Of a stretch of DNA of 64,000 bases, positions 11,901 to 24,300 are shown one piece after another. The position numbers were made by a program, and so were the translations under genes. Location of the stretch: NCBI GenBank assembly GCA_013076295.1, contig RQOL01000660.1:5930494-5994493 (forward strand), in the 5' to 3' direction. How positions within the stretch are numbered: position 1 is the stretch's first letter; every line of letters begins with the position of its first letter. The DNA is from Sanderia malayensis. Its lineage: Eukaryota > Cnidaria > Scyphozoa > Semaeostomeae > Pelagiidae. The notes under the pieces were generated by a model, which worked only from the letters and a program-made list of their open reading frames with translations, searched no databases and was not told where the DNA came from.

Positions 11901-14437
11901 ATGCTGATAGCAAATCAATTTCTAAAAAAGAGCATTCAATGATGGTTAGAAAAAACGTATTGCTTTAAGAGTAAAAGAAATGAGAGAAATGAGAAAGGTT
12001 TGCTGAAGTCGAGGTGGGTCGCGAAACAACAAATCGCAAATTTAGAGCTAAATCAGAATCTAAAACGCACTTGATGTACAAATGCTGCAGTTTAGGCCTA
12101 AAATGCCATCAAAATTAAAGAAAATAAATAAAGATAACAAAGGTAACCAAATTAGAAAAACCAAATGTTCAAGATTCTCATTGGTATTTAGGGCAGAAGT
12201 GACAATGAGCAAGTACCCTACTACAAACAAAAACCCACAAGTTTATCCAATTATGTTAAATATGAAATATTACAATATTAAATCCAATTATGTACATCCA
12301 TTGTTGATAAGAAACCAACCTCAATAGTGAGTGGTTCAGTTTCCCAAGGTATCAGAAAACATCAGAACTCAGGATTTTTCAAATGTTTACCATGATTACG
12401 ACATAAAAAAAACATTAAAACGAGAGAACAAGAGAGATGGCGGACACTTTTTGGAACATTTTTAGAACTGGCTGATATGACTTCTGCAGAACCAATACAT
12501 TTCTTTTTATTAACTTTGGTATACATTGAAAATTAAATCTAATGCTCAAGTTTCAAAAAAGTCTTTAGTACTGAAATTGGAAAATTGCCAAGAAAGTTTG
12601 AGTGCTGGTCTGAAAAAGCCTTTTTTTATATAAAAAAACGTGCGTGTTGTCATTTGCACACTTGATTTCTTATATTCATCTGTGCGGCATGTAAAGGTGG
12701 TTGAGGTAAGGAGGTTATTATCAACTAAAAAAGTATGCGCACGACATGTTTGATAATTTTACTTAAAAATATTTTTTATACTTGGTGCGCACGCAGATTA
12801 ATCGAGGACTTACGGTACGTACAAATGTTTAAAGCCACAAATTAGCGAGCCCTGTGGTGTAAACAATAGTATCTTTAATTTCAAAACATCCTTCAAGAGT
12901 GTTTATGAACGAAACACATTTAATTCTATGCAAAAAAAAGTCTTTGTTCTCATTATTAAAAAATTTGGCAAATTTTTGCAATTTCCGAATGCTGTCCCAT
13001 TTAGTTATGCAAAAACAATGGACATGTTTTGCCATTTTACCGAGCATTTCAAATTTGAATGATTCCGAGACAAAACGCAAAATGTGACAACTCTTGCGAA
13101 TGTTGCAACAACACCTGTAAAAGGAAGTCGACAACTTTGATAATATTTAAAATTGTACGCCTTTGAGTCAACAATATTGACAATTGTATATGGTGGTATG
13201 AGACAAACTACTCTTAATAAACAGAAGAAAATCTCTGCATGTTGCTCTTCTGTTTGGAAATAAAACCAGCATCGACTCAGCGCCATCTTAAATCTTGTTT
13301 AGATTTTTCGGATGCAATATTTGACTCATTTCCTTTAGAAGTATGAAAGATAATGAGAACCAACTGGTGGCTCGCTGAGTGGTATGAAAAACGCTTCATA
13401 AATCTTGGGACATTTCCCTAATGCCGCAAATTCATTTTTCTGACAGACTGAAATTTAACGGTTCAAATCCTATGGTTAGAATCCCCATCCATTAAAATGT
13501 TAGCAAATGGCCATTTAAATAATTTTGAATTTTTGTATATTAATATAATGAATTAAAATTCAACAAACAAATTCAGCAAAAAATTTCAATAGGATTTTGA
13601 ATCAATCATTTGTTATACCCTTTGATTGCATAATTCAAATTTAAAAACGATCCCCTTTTATGCATAGAAGTTTAAGATATAGAAAGTGCATGTTTGGTTC
13701 TTACAAAAAAAAAAAAAAACTCGAACCAAAGCAAAACATTCCCTTTAATTAACACTGTATTGAGATGCATGGATATTTGTATTATTCGTTCTAGAAGTTG
13801 CAAAAGTGAAAATATTTAGGTGATAAAAAGGAAATATGTTGTGCATTTGAGTTGTTTTTCAATATTTTGGATTCATTCTCGTTAAAAGGAAAACTCGATT
13901 AAACAAAATAAAATTTTCACAAACAACACACGTCTTTTTATTATGGTCCTATCTAATATCGAATGTTTTTATCATGGGTCAAAATGACAATAACCGGTTA
14001 ATTAGGGAAATAGTCCCGTTCATTATCTAAAATCATGTAACTGAGTCTAATTGATAAAATTCTGAAAATATTTCTCAAGCTATGAATAAAATATTGATAG
14101 TAGAAATGTGTGATATACATTCAATTATGAAACATGTTTGAACAAGACCAGTTCAGGTTCAATAATCTTTTATCAAAGCCAAAAGCATCAACAACAAGAA
14201 AACAATTCCAGTCAAAATGAATGACACTTTGACTTTTTGTTCCCTGATGCTGAGCAAAAATTTAACACAACAATTACTGCAAAATCTTCAATCTGAACAA
14301 AATATGTGTTAACAATGGAGTCCTGCTAAAATTGTTGCTTTAAAAGAAATGTATGATTATTGAGAAAAAGATTATTAATACATACCATATCCGTTCGAAA
14401 GAGAAACCAGGGACAGAACGAGGCACAAAATTATCAT
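2983..14437 (-). CDS. Thrombospondin (19 coding exons, 835 aa)
   Basis: A secreted calcium-binding matrix glycoprotein. Exons in order: 14437-14386, 11921-11368, 11214-11088, 10844-10747, 10210-10040, 9741-9637, 9404-9297, 8923-8764, 8467-8349, 8036-7984, 7691-7606, 7274-7179, 6965-6787, 6369-6321, 5662-5466, 4969-4895, 4239-4142, 3582-3443, 3023-2983. They total 2508 bases and all phases agree. Domains: signal peptide (1-16); laminin-G-like thrombospondin N domain (about 18-203); a heptad-like segment (about 246-277) followed by a CxxC, as in pentameric forms; one EGF-like repeat (about 310-350) ending [11 protein letters not shown]; calcium-binding type 3 repeats (about 350-595, many DNC and DxDxDG motifs); and the C-terminal lectin-like domain (about 600-835), including TGPG and RGGRLGVF. 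There are no TSR or procollagen domains. The exon 11/12 intron has a GC donor. Exon 3 could start at 11181 instead, which would shorten the hinge by 11 residues. Confidence 0.93.
7392..7508. repeat. Fold-back MITE, CCGTAAATC family, in thrombospondin intron 11
   Basis: The ends are inverted: ACCGTAAATC on the left and GATTTACGGT on the right. Inside are repeated GGGGCTTATT/CTTATTCGAGG blocks. Copies related in sequence lie at 19706-20018 and 52179-52458. A TA target duplication is likely, but the family is not named here. Confidence 0.7.
11922..14385 (-). other. Thrombospondin intron 1 (2.46 kb)
   Basis: This is the largest thrombospondin intron, separating the signal-peptide exon from the N domain. 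No conserved exon was found inside it. Around 12797-12818 there is half an end of the CCGTAA fold-back family (TCGAGGACTTACGGT). A poly(A) run lies near 13707. Confidence 0.6.
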
Positions 14438-16294
14438 TGTCAGTTTTAATATTTCGGTTTACTGGAAATAATTTAAATTATCCACTTTGATAGAGCAGAA
14501 CAGATGATTTAAGAAGCGAATTCTTCAGCGGAGTTCTCAGATAAACAGGTCGCAATTGACAGAGATAAATATCCAATCCAAATCCAAAGACTTTGCTTGC
14601 AACAGGATGGGTTTCCCTTGGCGTTCACAATGGTGCAACTGTAAGTCCACTTAAAACAGCTATATTCCCTGAAGCACTGTTTGTAAATGTAAGATGCAAT
14701 TGGCAAACACTGCGTGGTGTATTCCTTTTGCTTCGACAAACAGAAGATCCCATGCAACCGTGTCCAAACTAACTTTTATTGATCAGAACTGAATAGCTCC
14801 ATTGTGATGGCTGTGTGTGCCCCCAACCTCAAACGATCAATATGCAATGAAATATTCTGCAATGACAATATATGCTGTAATCTACCGTCAAAGACCGTAC
14901 CTAGATATGGAAATTTTTTATTAAGTTAAAAGAATTTAAAAGGAAATCATGGAGACTTGCGATAGATCATAATACCGATAGTGGGGAATGTTTTAGAGAT
15001 GTTTATTAACTCTGTCTTGCTTACATTGTTGAAATAATTCATTTCAGTTGTTGACCTTGCAAGGAGCTAATTGGATGAAAATGGCGGATCTGATAAAAAA
15101 AATAATAATACAAACTATGCTTGTAATGCCGTAAATTGATTATCATCTGAACATAAATTCTCAACGACAATTGTAATTACTATTTCAAATCAATGGGATT
15201 TGAAGTAATTCCTAAACGCTCTGCTGATAAACCTATTTCAACTATCTCAAAACAATTGTACATTTGTTCATGAAGGAGGTTACATTTGGCATAATACGCC
15301 AATGAAATCTGACCAACTTGTGGCATCGCTTGTTCTGGACATAAACATTATTTCCTTCTCAATGGCGATAATTACCGATATAGGCGTAGCAAAAACAGAA
15401 TTTCAAAATGCATCATGTTTACTTACTCTCAAATATGTATAATGTTCAGTACAAGTAAACTCGAGAAATATTTCACGTTAAAAAATTGAAATTTCTCAAG
15501 AAAAAAAACCTATGAAAATGCACAATTGCAATTAAACAGAATTAAAATTCAATATAATTAGACAAAATTATCTTATGTTGCCAATTGCAGCACTTTTGCT
15601 CGCAAAAATGTACTTTATACAAACGCGAGTGGAAATTCAAACTTGAAGATAGGTGATATAAATATTGTCTTCTATTCTGCGGAGTGCCAACTGTGGGTCT
15701 GTGGCCGCAAAATCACAACCAAAAGCAGTGATATAGTTTTACCATTGAACCTCGGCATGGGTACTGTCGTTAGAGTCTGAGATAACTTGCCCTGTAGCAA
15801 TGATATCTTAAGCTCTTTAGCAAATACAGCAACAACAACAATAAAGGAAGCAACGTTAAATTGGAAAATCGTTGTTTAATCTGCTCAGTTGTCTAGCAAA
15901 AAAGCCTCACCCATTTAACAAATTTTCATTGTCGTTAATTAGATCTGAGTAGACAATCTTTTTATAAAAAACTTGGATCAGCCAGCATTTTGCACTAAAA
16001 GTTCCTTAATATGTGGAAATTTGGCGTCTTATGTACTACTAAGATTTTTAATCGGTTTCGTATTTTTGGGATCTAAAATTACTTTACTGTTCTGAATTTG
16101 GGCATCTCTGGATATATATATAAACCCAATGGTCGCAAAGAAAGGCCATGTAGATCAAAATTAAAGGTTACAATCATTTCGAAACAAAATTAACGAAATT
16201 CTTGATCACTGTCACAAAGGCCAGGCCTTGCACAAGCTAAAGTCAACGGAAAAATGGAAATTGTGCAGTTTCTTCGTCATTCTCGCGCCCAGTA
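14438..16294. other. Intergenic between thrombospondin and putative gene
   Basis: Holds the presumed thrombospondin promoter and 5' UTR. An 82-codon Cys-rich open frame at 14509-14757 (minus) has no recognised motif and was not called. Nothing else could be supported. Confidence 0.4.
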
Positions 16295-16992
16295 CTAAAG
16301 CTTCTTACACTTTGGCCATCCCACTTCTAGTTTCTTATAAACCAGCTTCTGATACAAATCTGTACACTGTTCCAAATTGATTAAGTTACACGAACTCATG
16401 TCTGGGTATCTTCGAAATAACTCAATGTGCAGATCGTTCTCATTCCGAAATTTTGAGATGAAGTATTTCCCGGGGTTGCTCAAAAACAGCTGTTAAATAG
16501 AAATTCATTTGTGCCAAACCTTATTACAAACATACCAATATGTTCATTGATTCACTGCACAGTTGGTTCGATCTAAAAATACTCTGCCAAAAGTTAAAAG
16601 ATAAACTTCTTTGACCTTTTGAGCATTTAAGTCAAAAATGAATCAGGTTTTACCTTGGTTTTGTCAAAACATCAAATTTAGAAAAGTACGATGACGTCAT
16701 TAGATGCAAACCATTATTTTCAAGCCCAGCCTACTAAATTAAGAACTTTTGTATCAAAATGTTGATAGTCTGATGCGCGAAACATGAAGCAATAGTGTAT
16801 TATCTGTCTTTCGCAGCACTTCCAAGTACAGTTAACAAAAGGTATAATTTCAACATCAATTTGAAAACATCTTCGCCACAATACTCAGTAATGTATACAT
16901 ACTTATGCATCACTTGCAAAACAGAATCGAATTCTTGTTTCGACTTCTGTGTGGTTGCACTTGTATAACATGCTAAGCATACAAGCTCTACC
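16295..16992 (-). CDS. Putative three-exon gene, 3' part, unrecognised
   Basis: I do not recognise the product. Three open segments join in phase through good splice sites: 16992-16830 (acceptor TTTTTGCAG, donor GTACTT, 54 codons), 16583-16536 (acceptor TTTTGGCAG, donor GTATGT, 16 codons) and 16489-16295 (acceptor TTTAACAG, 65 codons ending in TAG). The joined protein is about 135 residues, Lys- and Cys-rich, without a signal peptide in the visible part. The terminal exon holds FRRYPDMSSCNL and ends GWPKCKKL. No start codon was found, so upstream exons would be needed, yet RPS17 ends only 470 bp away. It may be a small gene, a gene relic or chance. Confidence 0.3.
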
Positions 16993-17423
16993 CTGCAAAA
17001 ATAATATTCATTGCGGTGGTGTGGCTCAGTAGCTGGGGTACTGAACGTCGCTCCATTGGAGGTTATGCTACAAACTACAGACCGTTAACCAACTGAACTG
17101 TCCATTCTCCCAAGGTCGCTAAATGACTACCCACGATTTCTGGGGTTTAGAGTTTATACCAACTGGATGCGCTATCATAGTTAAAGTGCCTATTTGGTAT
17201 GGTATAATATTCGTACTTACTTTACTCAATGTATATATTCCACCATAACATGTTGGACTATTGTAGTACATTCATCCAGGATTTAATTTCTTGATGAGCA
17301 TTTTAGGGATCCAGACAGACCAGTTAGGTGGTATTAGTATATTGCAATACAATGCTATGCAAAAGCAGCCCTACCATCATCAAAGGATGCAGTAAAAAAA
17401 ACATGTCAGTTGAAACCAATATT

Positions 17424-17429
17424 TTTAAT
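17424..17429 (-). promoter_or_regulatory. Variant poly(A) signal ATTAAA of RPS17
   Basis: ATTAAA on the minus strand lies about 30 bases beyond the RPS17 stop codon, a fit to the short 3' UTRs of ribosomal protein mRNAs. Assignment is by position only. Confidence 0.4.
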
Positions 17430-17459
17430 CATTCATTTACAGATACTGGCTGATGTCCT

Positions 17460-19506
<2,047 letters not shown>

Positions 19507-19519
19507 TTTGAAATCGTGC

Positions 19520-19552
19520 GGAAAGAAAGACAGAACACAGGGAAACAAAGAG
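19520..19552 (-). promoter_or_regulatory. 5' TOP-like pyrimidine tract of RPS17
   Basis: On the minus strand, 14-46 bases before the ATG, there is a pyrimidine-rich run of CTCTTTGTTTCC type continuing into TTCTGTCTTTCTTTCC. Ribosomal protein transcripts typically begin within such tracts and are translated under TOR control. The exact start site cannot be read from the sequence. Confidence 0.55.
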
Positions 19553-19705
19553 TAAAGTGATGTGCTCTTCTCCGGTCCGGTGGGTGTTTGTGCTAAAACA
19601 CGGACTAATCGACCAAAAGTAATGGACGGACCAGAGACATCACATGACATTTGATCTTCAGCATGTCTGAAAACCCTCTAGATTTCAAAAGTTTTATTAA
19701 ATGGT

Positions 19706-20018
19706 TACCGTATTTCCTCGATTAAACGGGGCGTTTATTAATTTCGGCAATTTTTTGGGGGCGCCTAATCGAGGGGGGCCATTATTCGAGGGGGGGGCGT
19801 TTATTAGAAAGTACAAGATCACAGCCTCTGTCATTGGGTCTAGAAAAAGAGAAAATCGTTTAGTTGTGCCTTGCCTTTATCGAGCAACAATACACTATAC
19901 CAACTTAAAAAATTTTTGTGTGGGGGGCGTTTAATCGAAGGGGGGCGTTTATTTCAAAATTTGATAGGAAAGCGGGGCTTTTAATCGAGGGAGGGCGTTT
20001 AATCGAGGAAATACGGTA
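19706..20018. repeat. Fold-back MITE, CCGTATTTCCTCGATTAA type, 200 bp upstream of RPS17
   Basis: A left end TACCGTATTTCCTCGATTAA is mirrored by a right end TTAATCGAGGAAATACGGTA. Between them are several G-rich repeats of GGGGGGCGTTTATT / GGCGTTTAATCGA type. The likely target duplication is TA. It is non-coding and related to the elements at 7392 and 52179. Confidence 0.8.
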
Positions 20019-21313
20019 ATAGGTTCTTGATGCAACATGGGCAAGGAATAAAATGAGTTTGTGGTCCAACATCAACACGAAAAGTAAACTTCATCGCATA
20101 ACTTTAAAAAACAAAACAGTTATTATAACTAAACTGCATTAATCATTAATTTAACTACCAACACTAGGAAATGATATGGAAATATATACTGAGTGTTAAT
20201 TAATTACGTAATAACATACTTTCCATAAGTGATCTGCTGTTACTGTTTTTATCCTGTTATATGCATTGAATGTATCAAACATCTATAAATCTGTACTTTA
20301 TCTTCTAAAATAATTAAGATACTACTTTAAAACAATCCACAATTGAGAACTGAAGCCAACAATTTTATACATTTAGTCAAAAAGATTGTTCAGAGTTTGT
20401 TAAGGACATTATTCACACTTGTGCTTCGCCTGGCTTTGTAAACAAGAGATAATTCTTAGCAAAAATAGTACGATCTTGTTACATTGAACATGAAAGAATA
20501 GCTCGGTGACTTTAATTGTGATAACATGGCGGTGAATGCATGAGACTTGATTTCAAAAATCGACTTGATGAGATGAACAATACAAATTGACATGGCAAAA
20601 TGCAGCAGTAAATGTGTCCAACATGATCACACTGTGTCAGATGCCATGCTATAAAGGACAGTATTGCATTATCAGACCAACTTTCAGGAAAACGTTTACA
20701 CACGAAAAGAGGTGAATGGTAAAGCAAGAAATGTTGAATTATGCACAGTCTTAAAGTAGCTCAAACTAGCCTATCTTTACGATACAATACATGATAGCAT
20801 ATAAAATTCTTTGAAATTAAAAGCGAAGCTATGTTTAGAGAAAGCAGCAAATGCGTGCGATAAAAAGTGACACAATTTTCGCGAGAGACATGTTGGATAC
20901 AGTTCATAAGATACCGTAGAAGCTCCACAAAGTATCAGGGACTTACTGAGATTCTAAAGGAGACCCAGAAGAGAAAGGGGCTTATTTGCACAAAAACACC
21001 CAGAAAATAATATAATACACAGAGAAATGACAGAGAATTTTATTTTATTAAACACTTGCATTTGCCTTTGTATATGGTAAACGAATTGGAAGTCGGTGAA
21101 TAACAAAAAATTGGCGACTCGAGGGGGTAAATGGAGCTTTTAGGGTAAGCCACGGGTGATAATAATTTAACCAATCAACACAATATAATGGATGACACAT
21201 GAACAGTCTGCAGCAGGCCTGATTCGTCTTGTTATTCGATGCCGAAATTCACCAGCAAGGTGCAAGAAAAAAACATAGAATACTAAAAAAACGAAGTCAA
21301 ATAAGTTGCAAAC
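20019..21313. other. Intergenic between RPS17 promoter and DAZAP1-like stop
   Basis: From about 20911 to 21147 lies a degenerate relative of the fold-back family, with TACCGTAGAAGCTCCA at the left and TGGAGCTTTTAGGGTAA at the right. Otherwise AT-rich and featureless. The 3' end of the DAZAP1-like transcript should fall inside. Confidence 0.45.
21044..21049 (-). promoter_or_regulatory. Candidate poly(A) signal AATAAA of DAZAP1-like gene
   Basis: AATAAA on the minus strand, about 265 bases after the stop codon at 21314. Assignment by position only. It falls inside the degenerate fold-back element. Confidence 0.35.
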
Positions 21314-24300
21314 TTATCGGCCATACGGATGAAATCCTCTTTGGTTTCCACTGGGCACAGCTCCTCTGCCAAACGCGGCACTAGCACTATCAGAATAACT
21401 ACCAGCCACGCCGTAGGCAGCTACTGCCGTGTCAGTACCATAACCAGCTGGAGTTGCCGTTCCTACTGATGCATACGCACTTAGATCACTGGCAAAGCTT
21501 CTCGCGGGGCCGTAACTCGATGCTTCTTGTTGGTAGCTTCCGAAGCCTACGAAATAATTTCATACCTTATCAATATGCCATCCTGAAACCAATTTTAGCA
21601 GCAAGCGCAAAAAACTGCCTCGGTAAAAATCGTAAAACATTCGTTCGTATTAATTGAATTTAAGAAGGGTTAGGTTGTCCCAAAAGAAATTCTTTAAAGA
21701 AATTCTTGCGTTAAATATGATAATAATAACAATAATTTTACTGATAAAAAACACTTAATACTTAGTGATAATTTGGCTGCAGTCTAAATTACAAACTTCT
21801 ACAACAAGGACCCACTTTAAACAATAAACAACTAATAAATTAACACAATAAAACACAACAACAATAAAAAAGATATAGAATACACTATATCAAGATAAAT
21901 TTTGAATTAAATGTTTATATCTATGCGTGTTCGTTCATCATTTATATAAAAGCGTAAAAAGTTGAGTGCTCATATATTATAAAGTTAAATAAAAATTAAT
22001 TACCATAAGGGTTGTAAGAAGCATAGTCGGCGGTCGATGCGGCCCCGGCAGAGGGATTTTGTCCGGCAAGCGCAGTTGTCGAAGCCACTCCGTATTGAGA
22101 AGTGGCCGCTGCGGATAATGCACCGTAACCAGCACCATATGCTAAAACAACATACATGAATAAATTAGAGGCCTCATTCTTGTTCCTGGATCTCACCATT
22201 AAAACAAAGACAGTTATTGTCGTTACTTTAATATTATGCTATCTAAAAGATGATTGATTATTTACCAGAAAGTGCTGATCCGGCTTGACCATACGCGTTT
22301 GGATCTGGATAAGCAGTAGATGCACTGCTTCCGGTCAGCATATCTATAACATGAGCAAAACATTACATGTTAGACGCATCAACTTCATCTTAAATGCAAG
22401 ATTTACATCCATTATCAGCACAAACGAATACTATCACGGAAGTATGATGCAAGATAAATGTTGCTACAGCCGGGGGCCACTACCTGCAGTCATCAAGCGA
22501 TTATATGAAACAATCATAAAGCTGACTGCCCGGGTTTAAAAACGGTGTAGCATTCTACTTGCATGGAATGGCCAGTTGATACCTTTAGAATTACGGGCAA
22601 TGGAAATGAAGATTGCAAGTAGGTTAGCAATAAGAAATTACCGTATCCAGTTCCATATCCTGCAGCCCCTGGTCCTTGGGCATACTGTGCGTGTTGCATC
22701 ATACTTCCATAGGCGCCATATGCTCCCTGTGCATAAGGAGACTGACTTGCGTCTTGACCATAGCCTCCTGAAAATTGTAGTAAGTATTAGATTGAATCTA
22801 GAATACTCTCAAACATAAACTTCTCCCCACCAGGATCGCTGGCATTACAAACTAACCACAAAGCACAGAACGAGCATCATAAAAGATACAGTAGAATCTC
22901 AATAGCTCGAACCTTCATGGGACTGATGAAAATGGTTCGATTAACGAATGTTCAAGTTATCGAGGACTACAAAGTACCAGAAAAGCTTTTAAGGGGAATA
23001 CAAAATAGTTCGAGATATCCAAGGTTCGATTTATCGGGGGTTCGAGTTATCGGGAATCTACTGTAGCTGCATATCTTGCTATAGAAAGGCAGCTAGCTCA
23101 TTGTCCTATTGTCTCATTGTCCTATACGGTCTTACGAAAATATTGAGATTTTCATTCTCATTTTTCCACAAAACTGATGCTTTTAGCAATTTTTATTCCT
23201 AATTTGTATATTTACATTGCATGAAATCTCTACCATAGTACCATCGTGCTATAATTTCTTCCAAAATGATCCGATTTCGGACAACTTTAGTTAACTTAAT
23301 ATACGCTATGCTTACCTCCTGGGGCTCCCATAAATTGTCCATTCATATCCATTTGACCTCGATTTTTTGTACCTTGTTCATCGCAACTTTTTACTTCGAC
23401 CTAAAGATAAAAACCAGTTCATTATTAGTTGAAATTAAAGGCAAAATAGACATAGTTGAAGGATACCTATATTATGCAACTGTCCGAGAAAATTAAGAAG
23501 ATCTACGATTACATTTACTTGCTTACTGCTTCACTTAACTATACTATATTTAACTGCAACTTTACTTACATATTATCATAATAGGTCAGAGCACCATGCG
23601 TTATCATATATTATCATCTTATCAAATGCTACCTACGCTTGATGTCCTAGTATATTGCTGAGAGCAGCACACCAGAACGAATGGAATTAAAAAGCATAAA
23701 ATTTAAATATAATTAAACTACACTACACCGTTCTTCCGTTGATTTGATGAAAGTGTATTCTCAGAAGCCTTTGTACTGTTTCAGGATTGTCAAAACCAAC
23801 AAACGCAAATCCTAATAAATTAATTATGAACAGGAATACCATTAATCATTTACATGTGTGGTAATAAACCTGTAAAATAACTAAAAACATAATTACAAAA
23901 AACAAGCCAATATTTCAAAATATTCCCGTCTCTCAGTCAATAGATCCCATGTTGTAATTTCTAAAGTAACACTATGACAGCTTAAAACATTTAACCTGCC
24001 TTAAGAAACAATGTTTATTATTGATTTCTACAAGACTCCATTCGGACAAGATAAAAGTGTTTATTCGGACAAGATAAAAGTCATTATTTTGAAAGAGTGC
24101 CTGAAAACGACTGACTGGGTGTGATGAGGATATCAACAAAAATGTTATAGAGGATGCAAAGACAAACTATTGGAACTATAAAAGAAGAAATGGCTACAAA
24201 TAAAAATAGCTTCGAATAGAAGTGGTGAGAGATGAATGAAGTAAAAACTTCTTTGTAAAGGAAATGCAATTGTGAAAAAGGTATAATAGAATTGTGCATA

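Noticed and set aside
14509..14757. 82-codon Cys-rich minus frame upstream of thrombospondin
   Set aside because: No recognised motif, no splice support and no link to the signal-peptide exon.
17020..17060. tRNA-like start GTGGCTCAGTAGCTGGGGTA
   Set aside because: No matching B box at the right distance and no cloverleaf.
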